Assembly (NCBI GenBank): GCA_030523555.1
Contig: JAUNIH010000001.1
Coordinates: 1 to 64,000 of the forward strand
DNA from: Erysipelotrichaceae bacterium
Lineage (GTDB): Bacteria; Bacillota_I; Bacilli_A; Erysipelotrichales; Erysipelotrichaceae
Direction: 5' to 3'
Length of the DNA stretch: 64,000 nt
The notes beneath the pieces are model-generated. The model did not search any database and had not been told where the DNA came from. It was given only the letters and a program-made list of their open reading frames with translations. The translations under genes and the position numbers were made by a program. Positions 8,892 through 16,105 of this stretch are shown piece after piece. The number at the start of each line of letters is the position of its first letter. The stretch's first letter is position 1.

Positions 8892-9178
8892 TGTTAAACG
8901 GTAAACAGAAAAGATATCTGAGATCTTTAGCCGTAAATGAAAAGGCTCTTTTTCAGATCGGTAAGGATGAACCTACAGAAAATACCTACCGTTCTATTTC
9001 AGAATGTCTAAAGGCAAGAGAACTTGTAAAGATTTCAATACTCAAGACATGCGAACTTACAATGAATGAGCTTGTTGTAGATCTCTGTGCCCATACCGGT
9101 GCAGAACTTGTACAGACCATAGGCAAGACAGTTGTCTTATATAAACCGAGCAGAGAAAGAAAGATCCAGCTTCCATGA
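8891..9178 (+). CDS. yhbY: YhbY-type CRM-domain RNA-binding protein
   Basis: A 95-residue CRS1-YhbY (CRM) domain protein that binds pre-50S ribosomal particles in other bacteria. The fold pattern is clear (LRSLAV near residue 10, AL/CLKARELVKISIL near 37, GAELVQTIGKTVVLYKP near 72). The loop that is normally GKGG reads GKDEP here, so the usual GxxG RNA-contact loop is altered. It overlaps both yqeH (1 nt) and yqeK (4 nt), so the set is one coupled operon. Confidence 0.88.
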   Translation: MLNGKQKRYLRSLAVNEKALFQIGKDEPTENTYRSISECLKARELVKISILKTCELTMNELVVDLCAHTGAELVQTIGKTVVLYKPSRERKIQLP

Positions 9179-9768
9179 TCAGAAAAGATATCACTTTTGA
9201 TAACTTTATGACTCTTGATGCCGATTCCAGAAAAGAACTTCTGAAAGACAGAGAGTTTATGAAACAGCTGGTAAAAAAGAATATGAAGAAGTCACGTTAT
9301 CTTCATTCTTTATCTGTGGCTGATACCTGTGAGATGCTGGCGGAATGTCATGGTGTAGATCCTGATAAGGCCTATATGGCAGGACTTTTACATGATGTCT
9401 GCAAGTTTCCTGATGAAAAGACATCAGGTGTTCTTGAAGAATATCTGAAGAAATATGATCCTGAAAAACTAAACAGTATTCAGGGTGGATATCATGGCTG
9501 GGTTGCCAAATATTATCTGATTGAAAAATGTGACTATAAGGATGAAGAGATTCTCAATGCGATATACAATCACACCATCTGCAATTCTGATGACAAGTTA
9601 AGTCTGATATTATATATCGCTGATAAAAGGGAACCGTTAAGAAAAATAGATGATGATATTCTGGAGATTGCCAAATATGATCTTTACAGGGCATATGAAA
9701 TGCTGAAAGATGATGTTGAACAGTATGTAAGAGGTAAGAATGAAGGATTTGTTAAAAACAGCGTATGA
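9175..9768 (+). CDS. yqeK: YqeK family HD-domain hydrolase (Ap4A hydrolase type)
   Basis: A 197-residue HD-domain phosphohydrolase; the YqeK family cleaves diadenosine tetraphosphate symmetrically. Metal-site motifs are visible: RYLHSLSVADT near residue 42, GLLHDVCK near 68, YHGWVA near 103 and NAIYNHT near 125. It usually sits right behind nadD, and is fused to NadD in some relatives; here the residues before the HD domain (about 35) are too few for a NadD domain, and no nadD lies in this cluster. It overlaps rsfS by 29 nt. Confidence 0.87.
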   Translation: MIRKDITFDNFMTLDADSRKELLKDREFMKQLVKKNMKKSRYLHSLSVADTCEMLAECHGVDPDKAYMAGLLHDVCKFPDEKTSGVLEEYLKKYDPEKLNSIQGGYHGWVAKYYLIEKCDYKDEEILNAIYNHTICNSDDKLSLILYIADKREPLRKIDDDILEIAKYDLYRAYEMLKDDVEQYVRGKNEGFVKNSV

Positions 9769-10072
9769 TGCCATGGATGAAAGACTGGCTGAAGATATAA
9801 CTATTATCGATTTTCGAGGACAGTCACCATTCCTGGATTACTTTATAATCGGTACAGCCAGAAACTACCGTATGGCCAAATCGATTATCGATAATGTTGA
9901 AGATAAAGTCCTGGAAGAAGGATATAATGTAAAGAAATGTTATTCCGATGAAGGATCAAAGTGGCTGCTTGCCGATCTTGGTTCTATTGTCTGTCATGTC
10001 TTTTATGATGGTGAAAGAGAAGTATACAATCTAGAGGGTTTATGGAAAGATCTGCCAACAGTAAAGATGTAA
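9740..10072 (+). CDS. rsfS: ribosome silencing factor RsfS
   Basis: A 110-residue Iojap/RsfS protein that binds L14 (uL14) of the 50S subunit and blocks subunit joining when nutrients are short. Seen: DYFIIGTARNYRMAKSI near residue 34, the conserved EG-SKWLLAD block near 70 and CHVFYDGEREVYNLEGLW near 85. It starts inside yqeK and ends inside the next gene (31-nt overlap), the same order as yqeK-yqeL-yqeM in Bacillus. Confidence 0.94.
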   Translation: MKDLLKTAYDAMDERLAEDITIIDFRGQSPFLDYFIIGTARNYRMAKSIIDNVEDKVLEEGYNVKKCYSDEGSKWLLADLGSIVCHVFYDGEREVYNLEGLWKDLPTVKM

Positions 10073-10743
10073 ACAATTATTCTATTCTTGCCAAGTACTA
10101 TGATGAGCTCATACAGGATGTAGAGGCTTTATCCTTATGGCTCAAATATATCGAAGAAAAAGACTTTAAGACAGTTCTTGAACTCGCTTCAGGATCAGGT
10201 GTTTTAGCTGGAATTCTTAAAAATAAAGGATATGATGTTACAGCTTCGGATATATCTGAAGACATGAAGAATGTTTCCAAGGATAATTTTGATGGTGAAT
10301 ATCTTCTGCTTAATATGATTGATTATCATTTGGGAAGAAAATATGATCTTGTCTTATGCATCTGTGATTCCATCAATTATCTTGAAACTGATGAACTTGA
10401 TTCTTTCTTCAGGTGTGCATATGAACACCTTAATGAAAAGGGAAGACTCATCTTTGATATGCATCATCCCGCCAGAATTGATGAGTTTGAGGATGAATAT
10501 GTTGAAGAAGGATATGTTCTGAATACTCCATATCAGTGGACTATTCTTTCTGATAAGACTGATAAGACTGTAATGGAACATTTTACTTTTTATACAAAAG
10601 AAGCTATGATACAGGAACATCATACTCAGAATGTTTTTGATGTGAATGATATTAAGGATAAAATGAGCAGATACTTCAATGTGAGAGTCATTGAAGATTT
10701 TGTAGAAGATGAAAAGATACTGGTGATAGGAGAAAGAAAATGA
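10042..10743 (+). CDS. YqeM-like SAM-dependent methyltransferase
   Basis: A 233-residue class I methyltransferase. Seen: motif I VLELASGSGVLAGIL near residue 45, the acidic end of the second strand TASDISEDM near 67, and motif IV DLVLCICDSINYL near 98. Position directly after rsfS matches yqeM of Bacillus; the substrate of this family is not known. The first in-frame ATG overlaps rsfS by 31 nt and no later start would keep motif I intact, so it is kept. Confidence 0.85.
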   Translation: MERSANSKDVNNYSILAKYYDELIQDVEALSLWLKYIEEKDFKTVLELASGSGVLAGILKNKGYDVTASDISEDMKNVSKDNFDGEYLLLNMIDYHLGRKYDLVLCICDSINYLETDELDSFFRCAYEHLNEKGRLIFDMHHPARIDEFEDEYVEEGYVLNTPYQWTILSDKTDKTVMEHFTFYTKEAMIQEHHTQNVFDVNDIKDKMSRYFNVRVIEDFVEDEKILVIGERK

Positions 10744-11438
10744 TCGGTATAATCTGTGCCATGATTGAAGAAAGAGATTCAATAGTTTCACTGATGGAAG
10801 ATGTCAGTGTGAATTTTGAAAGACTTCTTAATTATCGTGAAGGCACATTCAATGATGAATACTATGAAGGCAAGATAAACGGAAGAGATGTTGTTGTACA
10901 CCATTGCGGTGTAGGCAAGGCGGCTGCTGCCATGGGTACACAGATGCTGATAGAAAGATATCATCCGGATCTTGTGATAAATCTAGGTTGTGCAGGTTCT
11001 TTAAATGAAAATGTACATGTAGGGGATATCGTTATCGCCGATAAGACAGCTGACTGGGATTTCTTTGTGCCAGGCTGGCCAAGAAATTTTGACAGTATCT
11101 ATATTGCCAACAAGTGTTCGGAAATGGTTATAGAGATTGTTAAGGAACTTAATTATAAGAATATTCATATCGGTCCTATCGTATCGGGTGATCAGTTTAT
11201 CATGGATGATGATCAGATATTTATCATCAAAGGACATTTTGAGCAAGCGCTTGCTGGAGAGATGGAAGGCAACGCGGTAGCTACGGCATGTTATATGTAT
11301 GGTGTACCATGTTCCATTATCCGGTCGATATCTGATGAAACACTGGTTAATGATAATCTTTCTCAATATGAGTTCAATCTGGTTGAAGTCTGCAACAAAG
11401 CTGGAAGATTATGTTATGATATTATCTCGAGGTTATAA
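10740..11438 (+). CDS. mtnN: 5'-methylthioadenosine/S-adenosylhomocysteine nucleosidase
   Basis: A 232-residue MTAN that removes adenine from methylthioadenosine, S-adenosylhomocysteine and 5'-deoxyadenosine. Seen: IGIICAMIEERDSI at the N-terminus with the catalytic-site glutamate, the phosphorylase-fold motif NLGCAGSLNENVHVGDIV near residue 81, the purine/ribose site GEMEGNAVATACY near 177 and the catalytic aspartate in IRSISDE near 199. ATGA overlap with the methyltransferase gene upstream makes a methylation/SAH-recycling pairing plausible. Its products methylthioribose and 5-deoxyribose would need a downstream aldolase, possibly of the type at 78-764 (inference). Confidence 0.94.
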   Translation: MIGIICAMIEERDSIVSLMEDVSVNFERLLNYREGTFNDEYYEGKINGRDVVVHHCGVGKAAAAMGTQMLIERYHPDLVINLGCAGSLNENVHVGDIVIADKTADWDFFVPGWPRNFDSIYIANKCSEMVIEIVKELNYKNIHIGPIVSGDQFIMDDDQIFIIKGHFEQALAGEMEGNAVATACYMYGVPCSIIRSISDETLVNDNLSQYEFNLVEVCNKAGRLCYDIISRL

Positions 11439-11942
11439 ATGAAAAAGTGGTATAAAGAATCCTATTTTGATTCAAAAAACTGGATTCTCGAAAATTTTGA
11501 TAAGCTTGGACTTAACGCTGATGAAACAGTCGTTATTCTTCTGATTGATCTGTACAAGAAAAACAGAAGAAGTCTTTCGTATGATATCTTCTGTGAAAAA
11601 CTGAGCAGAGATGCTGAATCGGTAGATAAGATTCTATCAGGTCTTGTTGATAAACATTATCTGAAGATCGGATCCAATGCCAAAGGTCCTGTTTTTGATA
11701 TTGAAAGTATCTATGAGTTTGATCCGGAAAAGTATGAAATAAGTGAGAATACAGATCTCTATCATCAGGTTGAAGATATCTTTGGAAAGATGCTGTCTCC
11801 TACAGAACTGCAGAAGATGAATGATATGATTAATGAATACGGTCAGCTGAAGTTCATGGAAGCCTTAAGAGTAGCGGAAGCCAACCGTAAGGTAAGAATG
11901 TCATATATAGAAGCCATACTGAGAAATGAAAAAGAACGCTAA
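11439..11942 (+). CDS. dnaD: DnaD-like replication protein
   Basis: A 167-residue DnaD family protein; DnaD helps load the replicative helicase at oriC and during restart. Seen: an N-terminal winged-helix-like region (DETVVILLIDLYKK near 27) and a C-terminal DnaB/DnaD domain with LSPTELQKMNDMINEYG near residue 116 and RKVRMSYIEAILRN near 150. It is shorter than Bacillus DnaD (about 230). It starts immediately after mtnN with no gap and overlaps nth by 17 nt; dnaD-nth is a conserved pair in Firmicutes. Confidence 0.85.
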   Translation: MKKWYKESYFDSKNWILENFDKLGLNADETVVILLIDLYKKNRRSLSYDIFCEKLSRDAESVDKILSGLVDKHYLKIGSNAKGPVFDIESIYEFDPEKYEISENTDLYHQVEDIFGKMLSPTELQKMNDMINEYGQLKFMEALRVAEANRKVRMSYIEAILRNEKER

Positions 11943-12549
11943 ACTTATCGGTGATACTCTTGATTTGATGTATCCTGATGCCCATTGCGAACTGAATCAT
12001 AAAAACAGTTTTGAACTGCTGATAGCTGTTGTCTTATCAGCACAGACTACTGATAAAAGGGTAAATGAAGTTACACCATCTCTTTTTAAAAAATATCCTG
12101 ATGCGAGAGCTTTATCTCGTGCGGATTTAAGTGATGTAGAAACAATTATCAAACCTATAGGATTATACCGTTCCAAGGCAAAGAATATTGTTTCTTTATC
12201 CAGAATATTAAGTGAGAGATATGATGGTATAGTTCCTGATAAACGTAAGGAACTTGAAAGTCTTCCCGGTGTAGGAAGAAAGACCTGTAATGTCATATTA
12301 TCCAACTGTTTTGATGTTCCGGCATTTGCGGTAGATACTCATGTTTCAAGAGTTTCAAAAAGACTTGGTATAGCAGATGAAGAAGATGATGTACTGGAAA
12401 TAGAAGAAAAACTGATGAAGTATTTCCCTAAAAAAGATTGGGGGAAACGTCATCATCAGTTTATATTTTTTGGAAGATATCACTGCAAGGCATCTAAGCC
12501 GATGTGTGAAGAATGTCCTTTAAAAGGTATATGTACCTATTTTGAATGA
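11926..12549 (+). CDS. nth: endonuclease III
   Basis: Base-excision repair DNA glycosylase/AP lyase for oxidised pyrimidines. Seen: helix-hairpin-helix LPGVGRKTCNVIL near residue 108 carrying the catalytic lysine, the catalytic aspartate in AFAVDTHVSRVSKRLG near 129, and a C-terminal iron-sulphur cluster motif C-x6-C-x2-C-x5-C (CKASKPMCEECPLKGIC near 186). 207 residues, normal length. Its 3' end overlaps the convergent DUF1846 gene by 13 bp with no terminator between them. Confidence 0.95.
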   Translation: MKKNAKLIGDTLDLMYPDAHCELNHKNSFELLIAVVLSAQTTDKRVNEVTPSLFKKYPDARALSRADLSDVETIIKPIGLYRSKAKNIVSLSRILSERYDGIVPDKRKELESLPGVGRKTCNVILSNCFDVPAFAVDTHVSRVSKRLGIADEEDDVLEIEEKLMKYFPKKDWGKRHHQFIFFGRYHCKASKPMCEECPLKGICTYFE

Positions 12550-14015
12550 TAGAGTTTCTTGGTACGGTATGCCGGTTCCATGGTTAGGCGTATGCCTAGC
12601 TTTTTATATACGTTGATATCGGTTTCGGAAAGGATTACGGAAGAATGGGCTTCGCATCCTTTAAGAAGACTTAAGGACTTTAATGCCTGGGCACAGTATT
12701 CGTTTGTGGTAGAATCTACTGCCAGGGCTACAAGAACCTCATCAGGATGAAGTCTTGGATTGTTGCCGTTAAGGTATTTTGTCTTAAGTTCCTGTATAGG
12801 TGATAATACTTTGGCTGATAAAAGATGAATATCCGGAATATTTCCGGCAATCTTCATCGCATATAATAATGCAGCTGAACTTGCGCCCATCAGTAAAGAT
12901 GTTTTACCGGTAATAATTTCACCGTTATATTCAATAGCGACTGCCGGTTCCTTGGTCTTTTCAGATAACCTGTTGGCGGCTACCGCTACCTTACGGTCAT
13001 CAAGGGAAATGCCGGCTTTGTTCATAATGATATCGAGCTTCTGAAGTGATTCTTCAGGTAATGAATCTTTTCTGACATCAACCATAGTCTGATAGTAGCG
13101 TCTGATGATTTCATTATTGGCAGCTTCCTTGCAGGCATCATCATCGCTGAGACAGTAACCCGCCATATTTACACCCATATCCGTAGGCGATTTATAGATC
13201 TGTTTACCCATGATATTGGTCAGAAGATTATTCAGTACCGGGAACACTTCAACATCTCGGTTATAGTTGATGGCGATTTTATTGTAGGCTTCAAGATGGA
13301 AAGGATCTATCATGTTTACATCATTGAGATCTACGGTCGCAGCTTCATACGCAAGGTTTACCGGATGATTCAAAGGAAGATTCCAGATAGGGAAAGTCTC
13401 AAACTTGGCATAACCGGCTTTGAGTCCGTGTTTGTCATCGTGATAAATCTGAGACAGACATGTCGCCATTTTACCTGATCCTGGACCAGGTGCTGTTACG
13501 ACAATTATTTCACTGCTGGTTTCAAGATATTCATTCTTGCCGAATCCGTTATCCGAAAGGATATAGTCAACATTATTAGGATAATTGTCAATGGCGTAAT
13601 GATATGCCACTTTGATATTTGATTTTTCCAGATTCTTTCTTAATTTGATGGCTTCAGCCTGTTTTGCAAAATGGGTGATGACCACACCACCGATTTTGAG
13701 TTCTACATTATTGAAAGCATCTATCAGTCTTAAAAGATCCTGAGAATAGGTAATACCCAGGTCTGATCTTATTTTATGTTTTTCAATATCTCCGGCATTG
13801 ATAACAAGTACAATCTCAACCTTGTCCTTGAGCTTCAGCAGCATCTTGATCTTGGAATCAGGTTCAAATCCCGGAAGTACTCTTGAGGCATGGTTGTCAT
13901 CAAAGAGTTTGCCTCCGAATTCCAGATAGAGTCTGTTGAATTTCGCAACTCTTTTTCTGATGTTCTGAGACTGCATTTTGATGTATTTCGCATTATCAAA
14001 GCCAATTCTGTCCAT
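12537..14015 (-). CDS. DUF1846 family protein
   Basis: A 492-residue protein of the DUF1846 family, common in Firmicutes and of unknown function. Seen: the family start DRIGFDNAKYIKMQSQ, a nucleotide-loop-like GPGSGKMATC near residue 178 followed by SQIYHD, and a C-terminal half with LLMGASSAALLYAMK near 384. Start chosen at 14015 rather than 14033 because the -10 box TATACT (minus strand) lies 8 nt before 14015 and the family begins at this methionine. There is no Shine-Dalgarno, so it may be translated from a leaderless mRNA. Single-gene transcript. Confidence 0.85.
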   Translation of the reverse strand: MDRIGFDNAKYIKMQSQNIRKRVAKFNRLYLEFGGKLFDDNHASRVLPGFEPDSKIKMLLKLKDKVEIVLVINAGDIEKHKIRSDLGITYSQDLLRLIDAFNNVELKIGGVVITHFAKQAEAIKLRKNLEKSNIKVAYHYAIDNYPNNVDYILSDNGFGKNEYLETSSEIIVVTAPGPGSGKMATCLSQIYHDDKHGLKAGYAKFETFPIWNLPLNHPVNLAYEAATVDLNDVNMIDPFHLEAYNKIAINYNRDVEVFPVLNNLLTNIMGKQIYKSPTDMGVNMAGYCLSDDDACKEAANNEIIRRYYQTMVDVRKDSLPEESLQKLDIIMNKAGISLDDRKVAVAANRLSEKTKEPAVAIEYNGEIITGKTSLLMGASSAALLYAMKIAGNIPDIHLLSAKVLSPIQELKTKYLNGNNPRLHPDEVLVALAVDSTTNEYCAQALKSLSLLKGCEAHSSVILSETDINVYKKLGIRLTMEPAYRTKKLYHSK

Positions 14016-14023
14016 ACGATAAA

Positions 14024-14032
14024 AGTATATCA
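14024..14032 (-). promoter_or_regulatory. extended -10 promoter abutting the DUF1846 gene start
   Basis: On the minus strand TGA precedes TATACT; 8 nt separate the box from ATG at 14015. No Shine-Dalgarno-like purine run lies between, which points to a leaderless or nearly leaderless mRNA. Confidence 0.6.
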
Positions 14033-14074
14033 AAAAATCAGAATGTCTGACTTTTTATTAAGTTTTTTTGAATA

Positions 14075-14083
14075 TGTTAAGAT
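14075..14083 (+). promoter_or_regulatory. extended -10 promoter abutting the gene at 14090
   Basis: TGT precedes TAAGAT; exactly 6 nt separate it from ATG at 14090 and no Shine-Dalgarno is present, so the predicted first base is the A of the start codon. Confidence 0.55.
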
Positions 14084-14089
14084 TTAATT

Positions 14090-14725
14090 ATGGATTTTTA
14101 CGATAAGTTACTGGAAGATATTGAAAATCTCATTTCAGAAAACAGAAATGAAGAAGCTCTCAAACTGATCGACAACGAACTTTCCATGCCTTATGTTCCT
14201 TCTGCAACAGAAGAAAAACTTAAAGAAATCAGAAAGAAGATTGATACTAAAAAAACACTTGTTGAATCAGTTGATGATGATAAACTTCTATCGCTTTTAA
14301 ATGGTGACAGAGAACATCAGCTTTACGGTGTAGATGTCCTTGATAAAAGAAACTTAAGGGACTATATCGATGTCTGCCAGGATTATCTTGTGTCTCAAGG
14401 TTTTATCAATGCCAAGGTATTACTTATAGACTCTTTAATCAGACAGGAAATAAACTATGAATTTTCCATTGATAAAGAAGGGGAAATACTCGGGTTTAAT
14501 CCTTCTAAGATGGAAAGACTCGAAGAAAGCGAATCTTATCTTGAGGGTAAACATTATCTGGAAGATATCTTTATGAAGGAACCTTCAAAGTCTTTACTTG
14601 CCGGTAAAGTATTATTTCAGACAATGCTGCTGAATTATCCTGTGGTATATTCAAAAGAAGAAACCAGAGATCTGTGTGATGAGATTATTGAATATATCAA
14701 TAAGGCTTTTGAGACTGCTAATTAA
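14090..14725 (+). CDS. uncharacterised helical protein (DUF3196-like)
   Basis: A 211-residue, acidic, apparently cytosolic protein with no signal peptide or membrane segment. It is predicted to be mainly helical: two amphipathic helices at the start (DKLLEDIENLISENRNEEA) are followed by a TPR-like spacing of helices (VLDKRNLRDYIDVCQDYLVSQG near residue 83, and the C-terminal ETRDLCDEIIEYINKAFE). It resembles small DUF3196-type proteins of Mollicutes and Erysipelotrichia, a tentative match from memory. It lies alone before tig, diverging from the DUF1846 gene, with a leaderless-type promoter. No function is assigned. Confidence 0.75.
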   Translation: MDFYDKLLEDIENLISENRNEEALKLIDNELSMPYVPSATEEKLKEIRKKIDTKKTLVESVDDDKLLSLLNGDREHQLYGVDVLDKRNLRDYIDVCQDYLVSQGFINAKVLLIDSLIRQEINYEFSIDKEGEILGFNPSKMERLEESESYLEGKHYLEDIFMKEPSKSLLAGKVLFQTMLLNYPVVYSKEETRDLCDEIIEYINKAFETAN

Positions 14726-14767
14726 GTACTAAAATATATTATTTTAATAGTAAATAGAGGTGTTTGT

Positions 14768-14776
14768 TGTTATAAT
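14768..14776 (+). promoter_or_regulatory. extended -10 promoter for tig
   Basis: TGT followed by a perfect TATAAT. The start of transcription would be near 14783, giving a short leader that contains AAAAGGAG 5 nt or so before ATG at 14802. No clear -35 is seen, as expected for an extended -10 site. Confidence 0.75.
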
Positions 14777-14801
14777 ATAAAAGTTACAAAAGGAGAAAAA
14801 C

Positions 14802-16064
14802 ATGTCTGAGTATAAAAAAATAGAAAACGCAAAGTGCGAATTAACAGCTACTTTAGAAGGGGAAGCATGGACTGCCGCTAAAGATGCTGCATTCAATAAA
14901 ATTGCCAAGAAGATTGAAATCAAAGGTTTCCGTAAGGGTCAGGCTCCTAAGAGTATGCTGAACAAATACGTTAACCGTCAGGAAGTACTGCTGGATGCTG
15001 CTGAAGCTCTGGCTCAGGGTGCATTAGAGGCCGCTATTGAAGAACACAAGGTTGAACTTATTGACAGACCTACATTAAAGTTAGATGAAATCAATGAAGA
15101 AAAGTGTGTTATGACCTTTGAATGTCCTGTAATGCCTGATGTTACAGTAGGTGATTATAAAGGCCTTGAATACAAGCTTGATGAAGTTAAAGTAGAAGAT
15201 TCTGAAGTAGACAGTGATATCGCATCACTTCTTGAAAGAAAAGCTGATCTTGAATTAAAGGAAGACGGCGAAGTTGAAGATGGTGATACATGTGTAATTG
15301 ACTTTGAAGGTTTCAAGGATGGTGTTCCATTTGATGGCGGTAAGGGTGAAAACTATGATCTCGTTATCGGTTCTCATTCATTCATTCCTGGCTTTGAAGA
15401 AGCTTTAATCGGCATGAAGTCAGAAGAGACTAAAGATATCGATGTTACATTCCCTGATGATTACCACGCTGAAGAATTAAAGGGACAGCCAGTCAAGTTT
15501 ATTGTTACTGTTCATGAAATCAAGAAGAAGGTATTACCTTTACTGGATGATGAATTCGTTAAGGGTCTAGGCATGGAGAATGTTACGACTGTTGAAGAAT
15601 TAAAGAACGATACCAAGAAGAGACTTGAAGACAGAAAGACAAGAGATGCTGAAAGTGCAGCTGAAGAAGCATTACTGGAATCACTTGTAAATGTCGTTGA
15701 AGTTGAAATTCCTGATGTGATGATTGATAACGAAACCAACAATATGATTTCTAACTATGATCAGCGCTTACAGCAGCAGGGTCTCTCATTATCTCAGTTC
15801 CTTCAGATTACCAACCAGACTGTTGATCAGATGAAGGAAACAATGAAAGATGATGCCATCAAGAGAATCAAGATCAATCTTGGTTTAAATGAAATTGCCA
15901 AACTGGAAAATGTTGAAGTAAATGATGAAGATGTTGATAAGGAATTCACTTCAATGTCTGAAATGTATGGCATGGATATCGAAGAATTAAAGAAATATAT
16001 CCCAGTGGATAATGTCAAATCTGATCTTAAGGTTCAGAAGACATTAGAACTTTTAAAGAAATAA
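14802..16064 (+). CDS. tig: trigger factor
   Basis: Ribosome-bound chaperone and peptidyl-prolyl isomerase. Seen: the ribosome-docking motif GFRKGQAPKSMLNKY near residue 45 in the N-terminal domain, the FKBP-type isomerase domain (DTCVIDFEGFKDGVPFDGGKGENYDLVIGS in pieces, residues 165-250) and the helical C-terminal chaperone domain. 420 residues, normal length. It has its own strong promoter and Shine-Dalgarno. lon and ysxC follow, as in Bacillus, but clpX, which lies between tig and lon there, is absent. Confidence 0.96.
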   Translation: MSEYKKIENAKCELTATLEGEAWTAAKDAAFNKIAKKIEIKGFRKGQAPKSMLNKYVNRQEVLLDAAEALAQGALEAAIEEHKVELIDRPTLKLDEINEEKCVMTFECPVMPDVTVGDYKGLEYKLDEVKVEDSEVDSDIASLLERKADLELKEDGEVEDGDTCVIDFEGFKDGVPFDGGKGENYDLVIGSHSFIPGFEEALIGMKSEETKDIDVTFPDDYHAEELKGQPVKFIVTVHEIKKKVLPLLDDEFVKGLGMENVTTVEELKNDTKKRLEDRKTRDAESAAEEALLESLVNVVEVEIPDVMIDNETNNMISNYDQRLQQQGLSLSQFLQITNQTVDQMKETMKDDAIKRIKINLGLNEIAKLENVEVNDEDVDKEFTSMSEMYGMDIEELKKYIPVDNVKSDLKVQKTLELLKK

Positions 16065-16085
16065 AAAGACGCTGAGCGTCTTTTC
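16065..16085 (+). terminator. attenuating terminator between tig and lon
   Basis: An 8-bp stem (16065-16072 with 16076-16083), a 3-nt loop and a short T-run (TTTTCT). The weak T-run and the lack of a clear promoter before lon suggest partial read-through, lowering lon relative to tig. Confidence 0.65.
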
Positions 16086-16105
16086 TCAAATAAAGGAGGT
16101 TTCAT

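Noticed and set aside
12537-14015. Frameshift in the DUF1846 gene
   Set aside because: The frame is continuous over 492 residues with the expected start and end.
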